From NCBI GenBank assembly GCA_911728455.2, contig OU452234.1, forward strand, positions 5,594,549-5,658,548: a stretch of 64,000 bases of DNA, given 5' to 3'. This document shows, one piece after another, positions 22,301 to 34,300 of the stretch (position 1 is its first letter; the number at the start of each line of letters is the position of its first letter). This DNA is from Marthasterias glacialis. Lineage: Eukaryota; Echinodermata; Asteroidea; Forcipulatida; Asteriidae. The notes under the pieces are model-generated. The model saw nothing but the letters and a program-made list of their open reading frames with translations, was not told where the DNA came from and did not search any database. The translations under genes were made by a program, and so were the position numbers.

Positions 22301-25300
22301 CGCTAATTTGGACAGCAAAAGTCTTTACCACTAGCTTTTCCTGACGTTAATTATAAACTTGAGAATCTTACTTGGAAAGCCGAGATGATGATGCCAGGAC
22401 GAACTCCCCTATCAGGCACGAAGCGTGCAATCAAATTATTCAATACGTTCATGTCGTGGTAGTCATGGCAACAGAACTTAGACACCAGTCTGCCCAAGCA
22501 AGCCTCGATACCGATGGCCCACTGAGGGTCTCTCAGTTTTAAGTGACAACCTGTTAAAACAGAAACACATTTTTTGATAAAAGCCTGGAAACTGGGTTCT
22601 TACATTGTAGCTTACATTGTGGCGTGTTGTGGCCGAGTGGTTAGAGCGTCGGACTCAAGCTCTGGTGGCTGAGTTATCGGAGTGTGGGTTCGAGTCCCGG
22701 TCATGACACCATAATTGCTCCGTAAACGTTGGGGAGGTAAAGCTTTCTGCTCTACCAGCCAGGCTTCTGATGGATGATACCCAAGCCTACATCCTTACGG
22801 ACTGCAAAGGGGGTAACCCTGTTTCAGCCCCAGGAGTAGGTGGCAATGGCCCCTGGGAAAAAAACAGTTGATTTGTAGCCCACACCTTGAGTGGCTTATT
22901 GGTCTTGTGTGTCTGGCGACTTCCATAAACAAAACAAAATAGCACATCATAGTGGGTAGATCTTTAACCATTCCACAAACTTCTTAACTTCCTGGGGAGA
23001 CAAACTCAAGCTGCTTAATTATATTGATGCTAAGGAATTGATACAACATTGTACAGTCTCAGCCCTCTCAGGTTCACATTTATGCACCTGGGTGAAGAGA
23101 AGCAATTTATGGTTAAATGCCCTGCCTTTCATCTTTGTGGACCCCCAGTTCCAATCCTGCATGGACTGGAGGCTCATGGCCGAGCAGTTTTCGAGCAGAC
23201 TTAAGTTCTGATGTTGTCAGAGGGTTCAAGTTCCCAGTTATGCGTTTGTGTCCTTACGCAGGACACTAAACAAATTTAAATAAAACAATAATACCAGGCA
23301 GTTATTTAGTACATAATGAAGGAGCCTTTATGCGCAATAAACACAGAACATAAAACAATACTACATAAAATAAAGTAACAAAAATGTAGATTCAAACAAG
23401 TGAGTCTTGAAAGTCCTTTAAAATTTAGAACAGAGTCAGCTTGACAAACATGAAGTGGTAAGTCATTTCAAAATGAAGTTGCGATGAACGTGAAGGCTCT
23501 TTGACCATGGAGTTTTGAAGAAACGGCACTTTGCGTCTGTAAGGATTGGCCAGCAGAATGAAGAGGACAAACAGGAATATAGTTATGCAGAAATTCATTG
23601 TACTGTACTACTGCGATGTGGACGATCGCATGAGTGGTGGAATGTTTGTCTGACATCCGGGTATTTTAAAGCAAGAGTGACATCATTAGTGCGGAGTGCT
23701 ATTGGTCTCAACGTTTCGACTAGCCTGCTCTAGTCATGGTCAGAGTGCTAGTCCTTTTAACGGTTTCAACCCAAAAATACAAATTAATAGTATAATGATT
23801 TAAATATTTAAATGAGAATGGCATATTTTTAACCACAAAAAGGGGACATCTTACCAATGGGTCCCTTGGGTTTTCGGTGGAACATATTCTTCTCTGCAGC
23901 TTTGTTAATTTCATCCATTAAAGTCGGCATGAAGTCCCCGTACAGCTTCAGGCCATCTTTACGGCTGGCCTCAAGGTTACGGACTCGCCTTTCTGAAGCC
24001 TCTATGCTGTGCCTGATGTCTGCATCACGCGTCCTGGAATTAACCATCACACAAACAATCACACACAAATAATTTGGCAGGCATGCAAGTGCAGTTTGTC
24101 AAAATAAAAAGGGGAAAGTGCCAGCACTTAATCTTTTACTATTATTTATTATTACTATTACTATTATTTTCATGTTTGTGTTTTTTTTTATTTATTTGTA
24201 TTCCTTTTTATAGAGATTTTGATTGCTTTTATTTTGGATGGTAATGGGAGACTTTTGAGACGTTAGCGGGGGCTGCAGTAACCGGTCCTTTTCTATTGCT
24301 CTCATAATAGAAAAGGACTGGTTACTTGGGCGCCCGCTAACGTTTCAAAAGTCTCTCATTGTCTTTGCTCCTCTTGATTTACATTTTTACTCCTCACGTT
24401 ACTTTATCTTTTTGTTAACGTTATTCTCAAGGCCCGGTGGGAGCCCACATTGTATGTGAATGGGCTACCCCGATAAAAGATAAGGAATAAATAAATAATG
24501 GCACAGCTGAATAACCAGGAGAGCAGCTGATACGTTGCATACCCGATTTATTAGGCGCTTATAAACCCAAACCCACAGACACAACAATAATTACTTGAGT
24601 GCGTAGGTCGATTCTTTAGCTCTGTTGACAGCGGTAGCAAACTGCTCTAGGTCTTGCTCAGTGGTTGCCTTCTGAGCTTCCTGGGCCTTGATATGTTCCT
24701 GCAGCCTCTGGATGTCTGCTTCTCTAATCTTCCTCTCATCCTCATAGTCTCTACGTGCACTGTAAAAATAAACGACAGGACAACAAATGCTAACAATGGA
24801 ATCTCATAGTCTCTACGTGCATTGTAAAAATAAACGACAGGACAAGAAACGCTAAGAATGGAATCTCATACTTTCTACGTGCACTGTAAAAATAAACGAC
24901 AGGACAAGAAACGCTAACAATGGAATCTCATAGTCTGTACGTGCATTGTAAAAATAAGCGACAGGACAAGAAGCGCTAAGAATGGAATCTCATACTTTCT
25001 ACATGCACTGTAAAAATAAATGATGTGACAAGAAACGCTAACAATGGAATCTCATAGTCTCTACGTGCATTGTAAAAATAAACGACAGGACAAGAAACGC
25101 TAAGAATGGAATCTCATACTTTCTACGTGCACTGTAAAAATAAACGATGTGACAAGAAACGCTAACAATGGAATACTTAAGATTTGTCTATAAATGTACA
25201 AAGTTACGATAAATATTTGACATTGATTTTTGTACAACGTACCTGGTTTTCAGTTCATCGATTCTTTGCTGGAGGTCATTTTTATCGCCCACCAAACTCT

Positions 25301-28300
25301 TCACCTGGTTCTGCTGGGAGCTGACCTTTTTCTGTAGTTGCAAACGTTCATAAAATTGTTTCAGCAAAGTGAATTGTCTGCCAGAAGCTTGTTTCTGTTT
25401 TGGAGTTGCCAAAACACAGACCCGCAGTCTGGTGCCCGAGACATCACAATGCGAGTTTGAATCTTGCCTTGGCTGGTCATGGAGCATAGGTCTGTCAGCA
25501 AGACAACTAAACTAAAACTTGTTTCTCTTTACTTTATCCAGTAAAACGAAAGCAATGCTCAAAATGAACAACAGTTTTGCATCCAAATTTTCAGAAAGCT
25601 GGGTAGCAGAGAATGTTACTTTAGTGGGAGAGGGGATGGTGGTGAGATACGGTGGGGAGGGGGATGGTTGGTAGGGGGCCTTTACCGCTAATCTTTTAGG
25701 CGTATGGCGTGCTAATTGAAATTATGTTGAATGGAATGAATGCATTATTCAAGCTTAAAAACGTTGATGCATCAACATTTTAAGAGAGCTATAACAGAAA
25801 ATGTTACTCTAGTAGGGGGGTGGGGGAGGGGAAGTGATGAGGTTACAATGGTGGGGAGGAAGGAATTGTAGGGGGCCTTTACCATTATCTCTCTTTCTTT
25901 ATTCTTCTGTTTATCCATCTCTGATTTTGCCATGGCATGTTGGGGTTGTAGTTCCTCGATCTTCTCACCCAGCTCATTCAACTGATCCTGTAGACTGTGG
26001 TAATGGGCTTCGCTGTTCTCTACTTTAGCCTGAAGACAGGAAAGAAGGAATTTGACATTTTAAAGTTCCTTCCCCAAAGGATCAGGATTTCACAGAGATT
26101 TTCACTGAAGTTGAGCTTACTACTAAGGGTCTACCCTAACTTTTTATTTCACTGGCTAGCTACAAACTTGGCTTTTGAAGTTTCATCCCAAGGGATCAAA
26201 AGGATTTCACAGACATTTTCACTGAAGTTGAGCTTACTACTCGGGGTTTGCCCTAACTTTTTATTGCAACGTCTAGCCACACGCTCGACTTTCACAAGCA
26301 TTTTCACTTGTCCACACTTTAAAGGTAAGGTATATATGATTGGAAATTATCGGCAAACTTTTACGAATTGAGATCTGAAAACTGAGAAATGCTTCTGTCT
26401 GGATCTCAGCTATCAGCAAGGAAAAATTATCACTTTATACTCTGGATTTCAAATTGAACCCACGAAATAAGAACAGGAAAGTATGCAAAATCTGTCTGGT
26501 TGTATTGTGAATTTCTCTTCTTTTTTTTTTTGAAATAAGTTCAAATCTAATGTATTCTTCGAAGAAAAAAAACAATGCTGTATCATCCTTTGAATATTCA
26601 GATACAAATTTTGGCCCTTGGAAGAAAGGCAGAAAATTTTTAATGAGTGGAAGGGCTGGCCTACAAATGGATAGGCTTTGACAGTCCTTTCAGGTTTTTT
26701 TTTAATAGCAAGTTTGCTGATTTTTCTAAGTGGAAAAAGATCAAACCACTGAGTCATATGGAAAGTCTATGGGGGAAAAAAAAGACCACAAGATCGGCGT
26801 TACTGAAAGCTGTTGATTGGAAACTTTGGGCCACTAGGTGGCAGCAGACATACCAGATCACAAGATCGGCGTTACTGAAAGCTGTTGATTGGAAACTTTG
26901 GGCCACTAGGTGGCAGCAGACATACCAGATCACAAGATCGGCGTTACTGAAAGCTGTTGATTAGGAAACTTTGGGCCACTAGGTGGCAGCAGACATACCA
27001 GATAATTAATTTTCCATTGTATACATCATTCCGAGCATGTGAACAATTCTAGGAACAATAGATTTACCTATTTATAAAGTCTGCTGCCACCTAGTGTTCC
27101 AAAAAGTTTCCCATTCATGGAATTGCCGATGAAATAATTGTACAGACCTGTGATATTTGGATTTTGTCGTCAAACTTTGGAGTGCGATTCTCCTCCTGTT
27201 TCAGTTTTCCCTGCATGGTTTCCAACACCTGCAAGCCAAAGGGTACAATGTGAGACTGAACAATGACTAATTTCTTTGGTGTTGACTCAATCCATCTGAC
27301 ATCATCACCAAAAAATTCTTGTTTGCACCATTTTGGGAGTCAATGTCCCTGTGTGTTATACAGTATAAAGCTCATATTATACAACGCTTCATTTACACGC
27401 TTAATATAACTTTGACATGCAATTTTGACTCCCAAACTGGCAAGCGTGGCAGACAGTAGCCTCGTGTAACGTTGGTGCACGGGGTCAGTGTGTCATACGC
27501 ACACATATTGGTCACATGATCTGGCTTTCTGCTACTTCTGGCTCTAAGGCTGGCATACATTTGTTTGCTCATTCAACCTCAATTTCCTTACTTTGACAGA
27601 GGGGATTCCTATGACAACCGTCAGAGTGTGGGTTCGAGTCCTGGCCTTGACATTTGTGTCCTTAAGCAAAACACTTTACCATTATTGCTTTGTCCTTCGG
27701 ATGGGACGTAAAGCCATAGGTCCCGTAGGTTGTGTAATGCATGTAAAAGAACCCAGTTACACTTATTGTAAAGTGAAGGGGTTTTGCCAAGGTTTTTCTG
27801 GCATGGTTGGCTGCAGATTGTGCCGCATCACCTTGGAAACCCTTACAAGGTGCTGTATAAATGGGTCTCATAACTCAAAACCCCTTCCCTCAACGACAAG
27901 TGTACTGGGTTCTTTAACCTGTCGCTCAAAAAATGAATGCATTGAGATGCCAAGATAAAACACTATACAAGAACTGTGTGTTTTCATTATTGTTATTATT
28001 ATTATTATTGTTATAATTACTCTTTCTTCTGCAGCCACTTGGGACCATGCAGCCATATGTATTAAGCTTTCTTTCTTATTCTGTAGCTTTTGCAAGGAGT
28101 AAATATCTTTGAGCTGTTCCTTTTTTTCTCGTACCTCTCGTTCTAAATCTGGAAGATTCTGGGGGAAAAAATTGCAAACAGGAATTAACCAGACTTTCCT
28201 GCAGTTTGTCCTCAAGCTATTTCTTTTTAACAAGTCTGCTCGTGTTTTTATAATGGATACTTGTGAGGGTAGACATTTTTTATGTGAAGGATTACAAACC

Positions 28301-31300
28301 TGTACACCCATTTGGCTGACGGTGCTGCATATTCCTAAGGAGTTGGGATGGTTTCAGGAATGCTTAAAGCCCGATGAACATGGCTAATAATACTGTAATA
28401 AGGGGCTACTGTGGGGCCTACTTGCCATTAGTATTATTGTTTCTTCAAACAGCTTTCTAGGCCTGTGCCAGGTATCCGGGTTTCCGGGTACCCCAAAGCC
28501 AACGTCATTACCCAGTTCCATTTTTTCGGTTCCATTATCCGAAACTTACGTTGAAAATGTAATTGTCATTTCGGACACGAAATAATTGTTTGTAGTATAT
28601 TTTGAACATGAAAAGAAACAAACAGGCAACCTACAGGCAAAACACCAACTTACTGTCACTAGAAATGTTCAGATTTCTCTTTCGTTAACTTTTTTTAGAA
28701 GTATTAAAAATTGTTTGACTGAAACCCTGATGGCCAAGATGTAAATTTCTTACAAACCATGCGGGATATCGGGTTTTTGGGGGTTTTTTTTTAGTCAAAA
28801 CACCTGTGTCTGTTTTGCTACAAACACAGTTCTAGTTTGATTTGAAGCTGTTGTGAATTATTACTTCAAAAAGGAAGATTGTGATTGTATTAAATCGACA
28901 ACATATAGCACTTCAAAATTACACGCTATGGGTAGAAAGTGAGACATGTATAATATGGTTCTCGTGAGCTACCTCACTTGAACTGATTTTTGAACTCTTA
29001 CTATTGTGGTTAAGAGACTGCGTTGATGTTTAAGAAGTTCGGGATGGGTGTGTGGTCTTCGATCTGGCCCTTCTCATACTCCTTATTTATTTACAGATGC
29101 ACACCAACCAAAACACAACCCCCCCCCCCTTCAATCCCGGCCCGTACACACATGCTCCAAATGCATGTTAAAATGGGAATGTGTAACGGGTACTCGAAAA
29201 ACGTAATGCAGTGACAATCAGGTACCTGAAACAAAAAATATCCAAAAACGCACAGGCCTACGGCTTTCAAGGTAGGTTTTACGAAGTAATGGAAAGAGTC
29301 TACTGAATTCTTTAAAAAATAACTAACGCTGAAGCATACCAATCCAATAATGATGATAAAATTATAAAGACTTATAAATCTCCTTAACATGAAAATTAAA
29401 GAAAGGTTGTATACTTTTAGCACATTAGTTTTCAAGAGACGTATGGCACAAGTCATTGAATGTATCTGGTTACTTAAAGCTCTCGGAAAGTGTTTAGGTC
29501 CGTGAATTTTATGTCCAAAACAAGTTTGTTTCTGATCATGGAACTTTTCAATTGCGGAAATAAGAGGACAAGGCCAACCATACTTAACTGTGTACAGTGT
29601 TTTTGGTGTTTTGCATTGCTGGTCAATAAAAACATGACCCTGAATTATATGACCTCTCACCTTTTCTTTCTGCAGAACAATATGTTTCATCAGCTCTTTA
29701 TGACCTTGGATGTTGCTGTAGTCATCATTTATTTCCGCCAGCTGGGTTGCCTTCAAGAAAAACTGCAGAGAAATTACAAACGATGTTTTGTGACTTGTTG
29801 AAATTTTAAACATTTGAGCGTTGTGAAAAAGTCCAAGCAAACTTGCTCAGTAGTGCAACATACGTGTATAACTTTTGACTGCGTGATCTTTCAAATATGA
29901 AAAAACTTCTTTGAAAATCAAAGAAAATTTTTTTAAATTTAAGTATGGTACACAGAGATCTCTAAAATGTCTTGACCAACGAGAAAAAAAAACTCACCCA
30001 ACAAACAAACAAACACAACCAAGGCAATGGGCCATATTTTTGACAGCAAGAGGGCGCAATACTAATTTCATTTTGAAAGTACAAAAATCCTTCAAAATAT
30101 TAAAAGTACAAATTTTCCAATCAAATATCTTACACTGATTACTGTCAAGAAAAAGAACCCTTAAAAGTTGTATATTAACTGCTTTATTAGAAGTCTAATT
30201 GCATCAGGTTTACCACACTATTTCTATGGTTTGACCCCCAATCTACCCCCAAAGGCACCCTCTTGCAGTCAAAAGTAAGGCCTATTACAAGAAGTCCCTG
30301 AGCCACCTAAGTAAAAGTACACGTCTCTTGGTTTCTACTGTCAAGGTCATGAAGGTAGTAGAAAAACTGCAAGACAATCTTTTTTCCAGAGGAATCACAA
30401 GCACTGAGTATACAGTGCTTATCACACATCGGTGCAAGGCAAATTGAAATTTATATTCATTCTCCCGATGCAAATATTAACATCTATCTAATTGTTTGCG
30501 GTACCTGCCGCTAATAATACTAGATTCGAACTGGCCCCTCGTCACCGGGCGTGCTCGGTGGTCTAGTGGTTAAGACATCTGCTCTAGTCATGCGGGAGTC
30601 GTGGGTTGGAATCCCACCCGAGTTGCCTGTGGATTTTTTTCCACAGGACTTGAAAGCACCGAGTATACAGTGCTTACCACACATCCGTGTAAGGCAAATT
30701 GAAATTTATATTCATTTCCCCGATGCAAATATTATACACATATGGACTGGCAATGAGGGAAATAGTGCACGTCTATGCAACCCGAGAGCCTGTGAGTGAC
30801 CAGGAGAGGGTCCTATTTCCCGAGGCCGGATAGGACCCTATCCTAGTCACTCACAGTTTTTTCGTTCTCTTGAGGGCGCTGTTTACCAGTCAATAGTTTT
30901 GGGGGTTTTGAAACTATTTCCCGCTTTGCGAACTATTTCCCCCAAATGAAGCGCGTGCGGTGCAGATTTCATGCACTAGGCTATATTAGTTCACCCCATG
31001 CGACCGTGTTTCAGCCAATCAGGATAAAGAACCAGAGAAATGTGTGTTATAATAACATCTATCTAATAGCAAGACAAGTTCTTATCAGAACTAGGCAGTT
31101 CCCCTGGTTTTTCTAAATCTTCTGGTTCTGGTGAATTTCTGCATGATGTCTACATTTCGGGATGTACATTCAGGTGACTGAGTAGTGTAAATTGAATAAA
31201 GTGTCCCATGTCCAATGCTTAAAGTTTTTCTTTAAAGATATATATAATTGGGGCTTGACGAATATCTTGAGGTGGCTTGTTCCATTCAGGAAAATGATCC

Positions 31301-34300
31301 TGGGAAGAAGGCGAATTTGTAACAGTCTTTGTGTGCAGGGGGTTTGATGAAGGCAGTTGCAGCCTGTTGTCTAGATTCGACCCTGGTCCCTTCTCACAAA
31401 GATAGCAGATAAACAGCAAAACAATTTCTTATCTGAACCTTTTGCTGTTGCCGTGGCCCTTTTGCTGTTGCCGTGGCCCTTTTGCTTTTGGCTCAGCCCT
31501 TTTGCTTTTGCCGTGGCACTTTTGCTTTTGCCGTGGCGCTTTTGCTTTAGCCATGGTGCTTTTGCTTTTGCCGTGGCGCTTTTGCTTTTGCCATGGCCCT
31601 TTTGCTTTTGCTGTGACAGTTGTGGGCCATGACCTCTTATCAATCCCCTCCTATTTTGCCAGTTTGGGCGCCAAAGGAAAGAGTAAAACAAAAACTTCCC
31701 AAAAATGTGTCATTTTATGTGTACACCATAACAACTTGACGTTTATAGGGTTATGCAGCTCCATAAAATTTGGCCCTTGATCACTCTTGAGATTTGTTTA
31801 AAATGTGGGAGAAAAGGGATACAAAGTGTGCAAACTTACTTTATATTTGTCTTTGGGGTCCTGGGTATGTAGAAGGTTTCTGCTGGTGTCTTGATTGAGA
31901 ATGGACACAGGATTCTCAATCTATAATGACATCAAACGAGGACATTATAAATTGCTTGTATAAACCTATCCATGTTCATTAAGTGTGACGTAATTCCACT
32001 GTAAGCCACGACCACATCACACAAACTGACTACAATGATTTTGGTGGTGGTTGTTGGGGGCTGTGTGAAGCCCGTTTCATACTTCATGCAAATACGGAGC
32101 GAATTTGACGTCACAACTCTATATTCGCAGTGAATGTCACTCAAGAGTGAAGCATTTTTCAACTTTAGCGAATTGTTTGTTGCTGATTTTTGACCTCAAG
32201 ATGGATTCGCATTGGCATGGCCCCCTGTTACTTGACTGATCTGATAAAGCTATATACACAGGGATGCCATTACGTGCAGACCATTGCACTAAACCACTGG
32301 GCCACAATCTTCAACGAAAACTTTCTTCAGAGGGAAAACGTAGGGAACAAAAAACTGACCTGAATGTTGAACTGGTCCTTGATCGCCTCCAGATCTGAAT
32401 ATCTCTGTGAGATGATCTTCCCTGCCTTGGAGCGGAGTTTGTAGCTAGACGTCCCGTCAGATCTGAGTCCTCTCTCCACGATGATGGTGTCTCCGTACAA
32501 GTCGTATTTGTAGGCGTCAGGACCATGGTTGCAAAGCTTTATTGTGATCTCAGCAAAACTGATTAGATAGAAGTGAGGACAATAACAAAATTTAGATGCT
32601 CGGAGATGTTACGGATAAAAACTATACTTGCTAACTGAAAATAGGTTAACCAGTTGAAGCCAGAAGTTTTCCATTTTTTTCTGTCCACCCTGGGCTATTT
32701 TCTCGGAATTGCCGGAACCATTTTTCTCTGAGAGTACTGCTGAGTCATCGGAGTGTGGGTTCGAGTCCCGGTCACGACACTTGTGTCCTTGAGCAAAACA
32801 CTTAACTATAATTGCTTCTTAAAAGTCGAGGAGGTACAGCCTTCTGCTCTACCAGCCAGGCTTCTGATGGATGATACCCAAGCCTACATCCTTAAGGACT
32901 GTAAATGGGGTAACCCTGTTGCAGCCCCAGGAGTAGGTGGCAAAAGCCCGTGGGAAAAACAGTTGATTTGTAGCCCACACCTTGAGTGGCTTACTGGCCT
33001 TGTATATCTGGCGAATTGCATTAAAAAAAATGCCAAATGACTGACAAAGTGACCAAAAAAACCCCAAGATATCAAGACTGAGTCAGAGTTTAGTCCAACA
33101 CCGAAACACAGGTCACAATATAATGAAGAGATCTTTGAAATCCTTTGGTTGTCCATTGGTCCTACTTACTGTTTTGTGTTTTTGATGAGATTCTTTACTG
33201 ACGAGCCACGGTTGATAGCTGAAGCTTTGCCTCCTAAACCCACAACAATGGCCGTCAAGACGGCACTCTTTCCACCTTAGCCAAACAAAATAAAATCAAT
33301 GATGTTGTTTTCAAATTTAGTTCACAAAGAAAAATAAAAACATGGAGTGACCTGCCTAGTGCACCGGACACAAGTTCGGGTGTTGTCAGAGTGTGGGTTT
33401 GGTTCCTGGTCATGACACTTGTGTGTCCTTTAGCAAGACACTTAACCATAACTGCTTTGTCCTTCGGATGGGGCGTTAAGCAGTAGGTCCTGTGTGTTGT
33501 GTAATGCATGTAAAAGAACCCCATGCACTTATCATTAACAAAAGGGGTGCCCCGATGTTTCTGCCATGGTTTGCGTCACATCAATTTTAAATGGTAATAT
33601 ATAAATGGGCCTCATAAAAAGCCATAGTTGCAAGTTATTGAATGGTGGTACATCGTACAAGGCCTTAATTGGTCACAAGTGAATGGTCACTTTGAATTCC
33701 TCAAACTAAATCCAGTGTTGCTATGTCACATGGTTTCGGGGCAAGCTTTTTTTTATGAGATGGCCGAGCTGCAGGAGATGAGACTAATGGGTGGGGGAGG
33801 CACAAAACGTTTCCCAAGACAGGGTCAAGTGGAGAGAGATCGGGATGAAGAGGATACTTAGGTACATAGATTCTAGCTTCTAATTTTTGTGCATTTTCTT
33901 CTGTCAACCCCCTTAAAAAAGAAAAAAAACAAACAACAACGACAACAACAAACCTTCTAAATCACAGGCATTTTTCTCGGGTAAGATTCAAACCCACGAC
34001 CCCCTCCCTCCTAGAGTAGATGTCTTACTAACTAGACTACCGAGACCGCCCGGTAGCTAGAATGGCGGGGGTCGTGGGTTCCAACCCCACCCAAGGAAAA
34101 TGCATGCTTTTTTTCACAGGACTCGGGAAAGTAATGAGTATACAGTGCTTAACACACATTCGGTGTATGGATAAAAATTACAAATAATATTCTTTATCCC
34201 TGATGCAAAATTAACATCTATCATAAAACCTTCTGAAGCTCAGCAAAACAAGTACTGGTTTCCGTTGTCAATACTTACTTCCGTTTCGCCCCACAATGAA

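Larger units (their letters stand above)
20731..24033 (-). other. SMC6: SMC6-B exons 12-15: hinge
   Basis: Exon map: E12 23,855-24,033; E13 22,372-22,550; E14 21,922-22,032; E15 20,731-20,927. E12 carries [19 protein letters not shown] and [10 protein letters not shown]13 carries [20 protein letters not shown] and [11 protein letters not shown]14 carries [21 protein letters not shown]15 carries [18 protein letters not shown] and [17 protein letters not shown]. The order matches the SMC hinge, which dimerises with the SMC5 hinge in the family. E15 to E16, including the 172-bp intron between them, is almost identical to copy A. Confidence 0.92.
24595..29762 (-). other. SMC6: SMC6-B exons 6-11: first coiled coil
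   Basis: Exon map: E6 29,661-29,762; E7 28,021-28,158; E8 27,148-27,228; E9 25,883-26,029; E10 25,243-25,394; E11 24,595-24,759. E6 opens with FFLKATQL, a block strongly conserved in SMC6. E7 contains [15 protein letters not shown]. The rest is heptad-like, rich in K, E, Q and L. The E10 start is set at the acceptor 'actccaaaacag', which keeps the phase and aligns [14 protein letters not shown] to the expected coiled-coil length. An acceptor 63 bp further in is the alternative. E11 has its acceptor region amplified in tandem (see 24,742-25,172). Confidence 0.88.

Noticed and set aside
24742-25172. CRISPR-like array
   Set aside because: Eukaryotic context. The units are near-identical throughout, with no unique spacers, so it is an ordinary tandem repeat.
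29091-29840. 249-residue open frame on the minus strand
   Set aside because: It is SMC6-B exon 6 ([10 protein letters not shown]) extended by intron sequence on both sides.
31371-31780. 106- and 112-residue open frames on opposite strands
   Set aside because: They are produced by the 20-bp minisatellite and have no other support.
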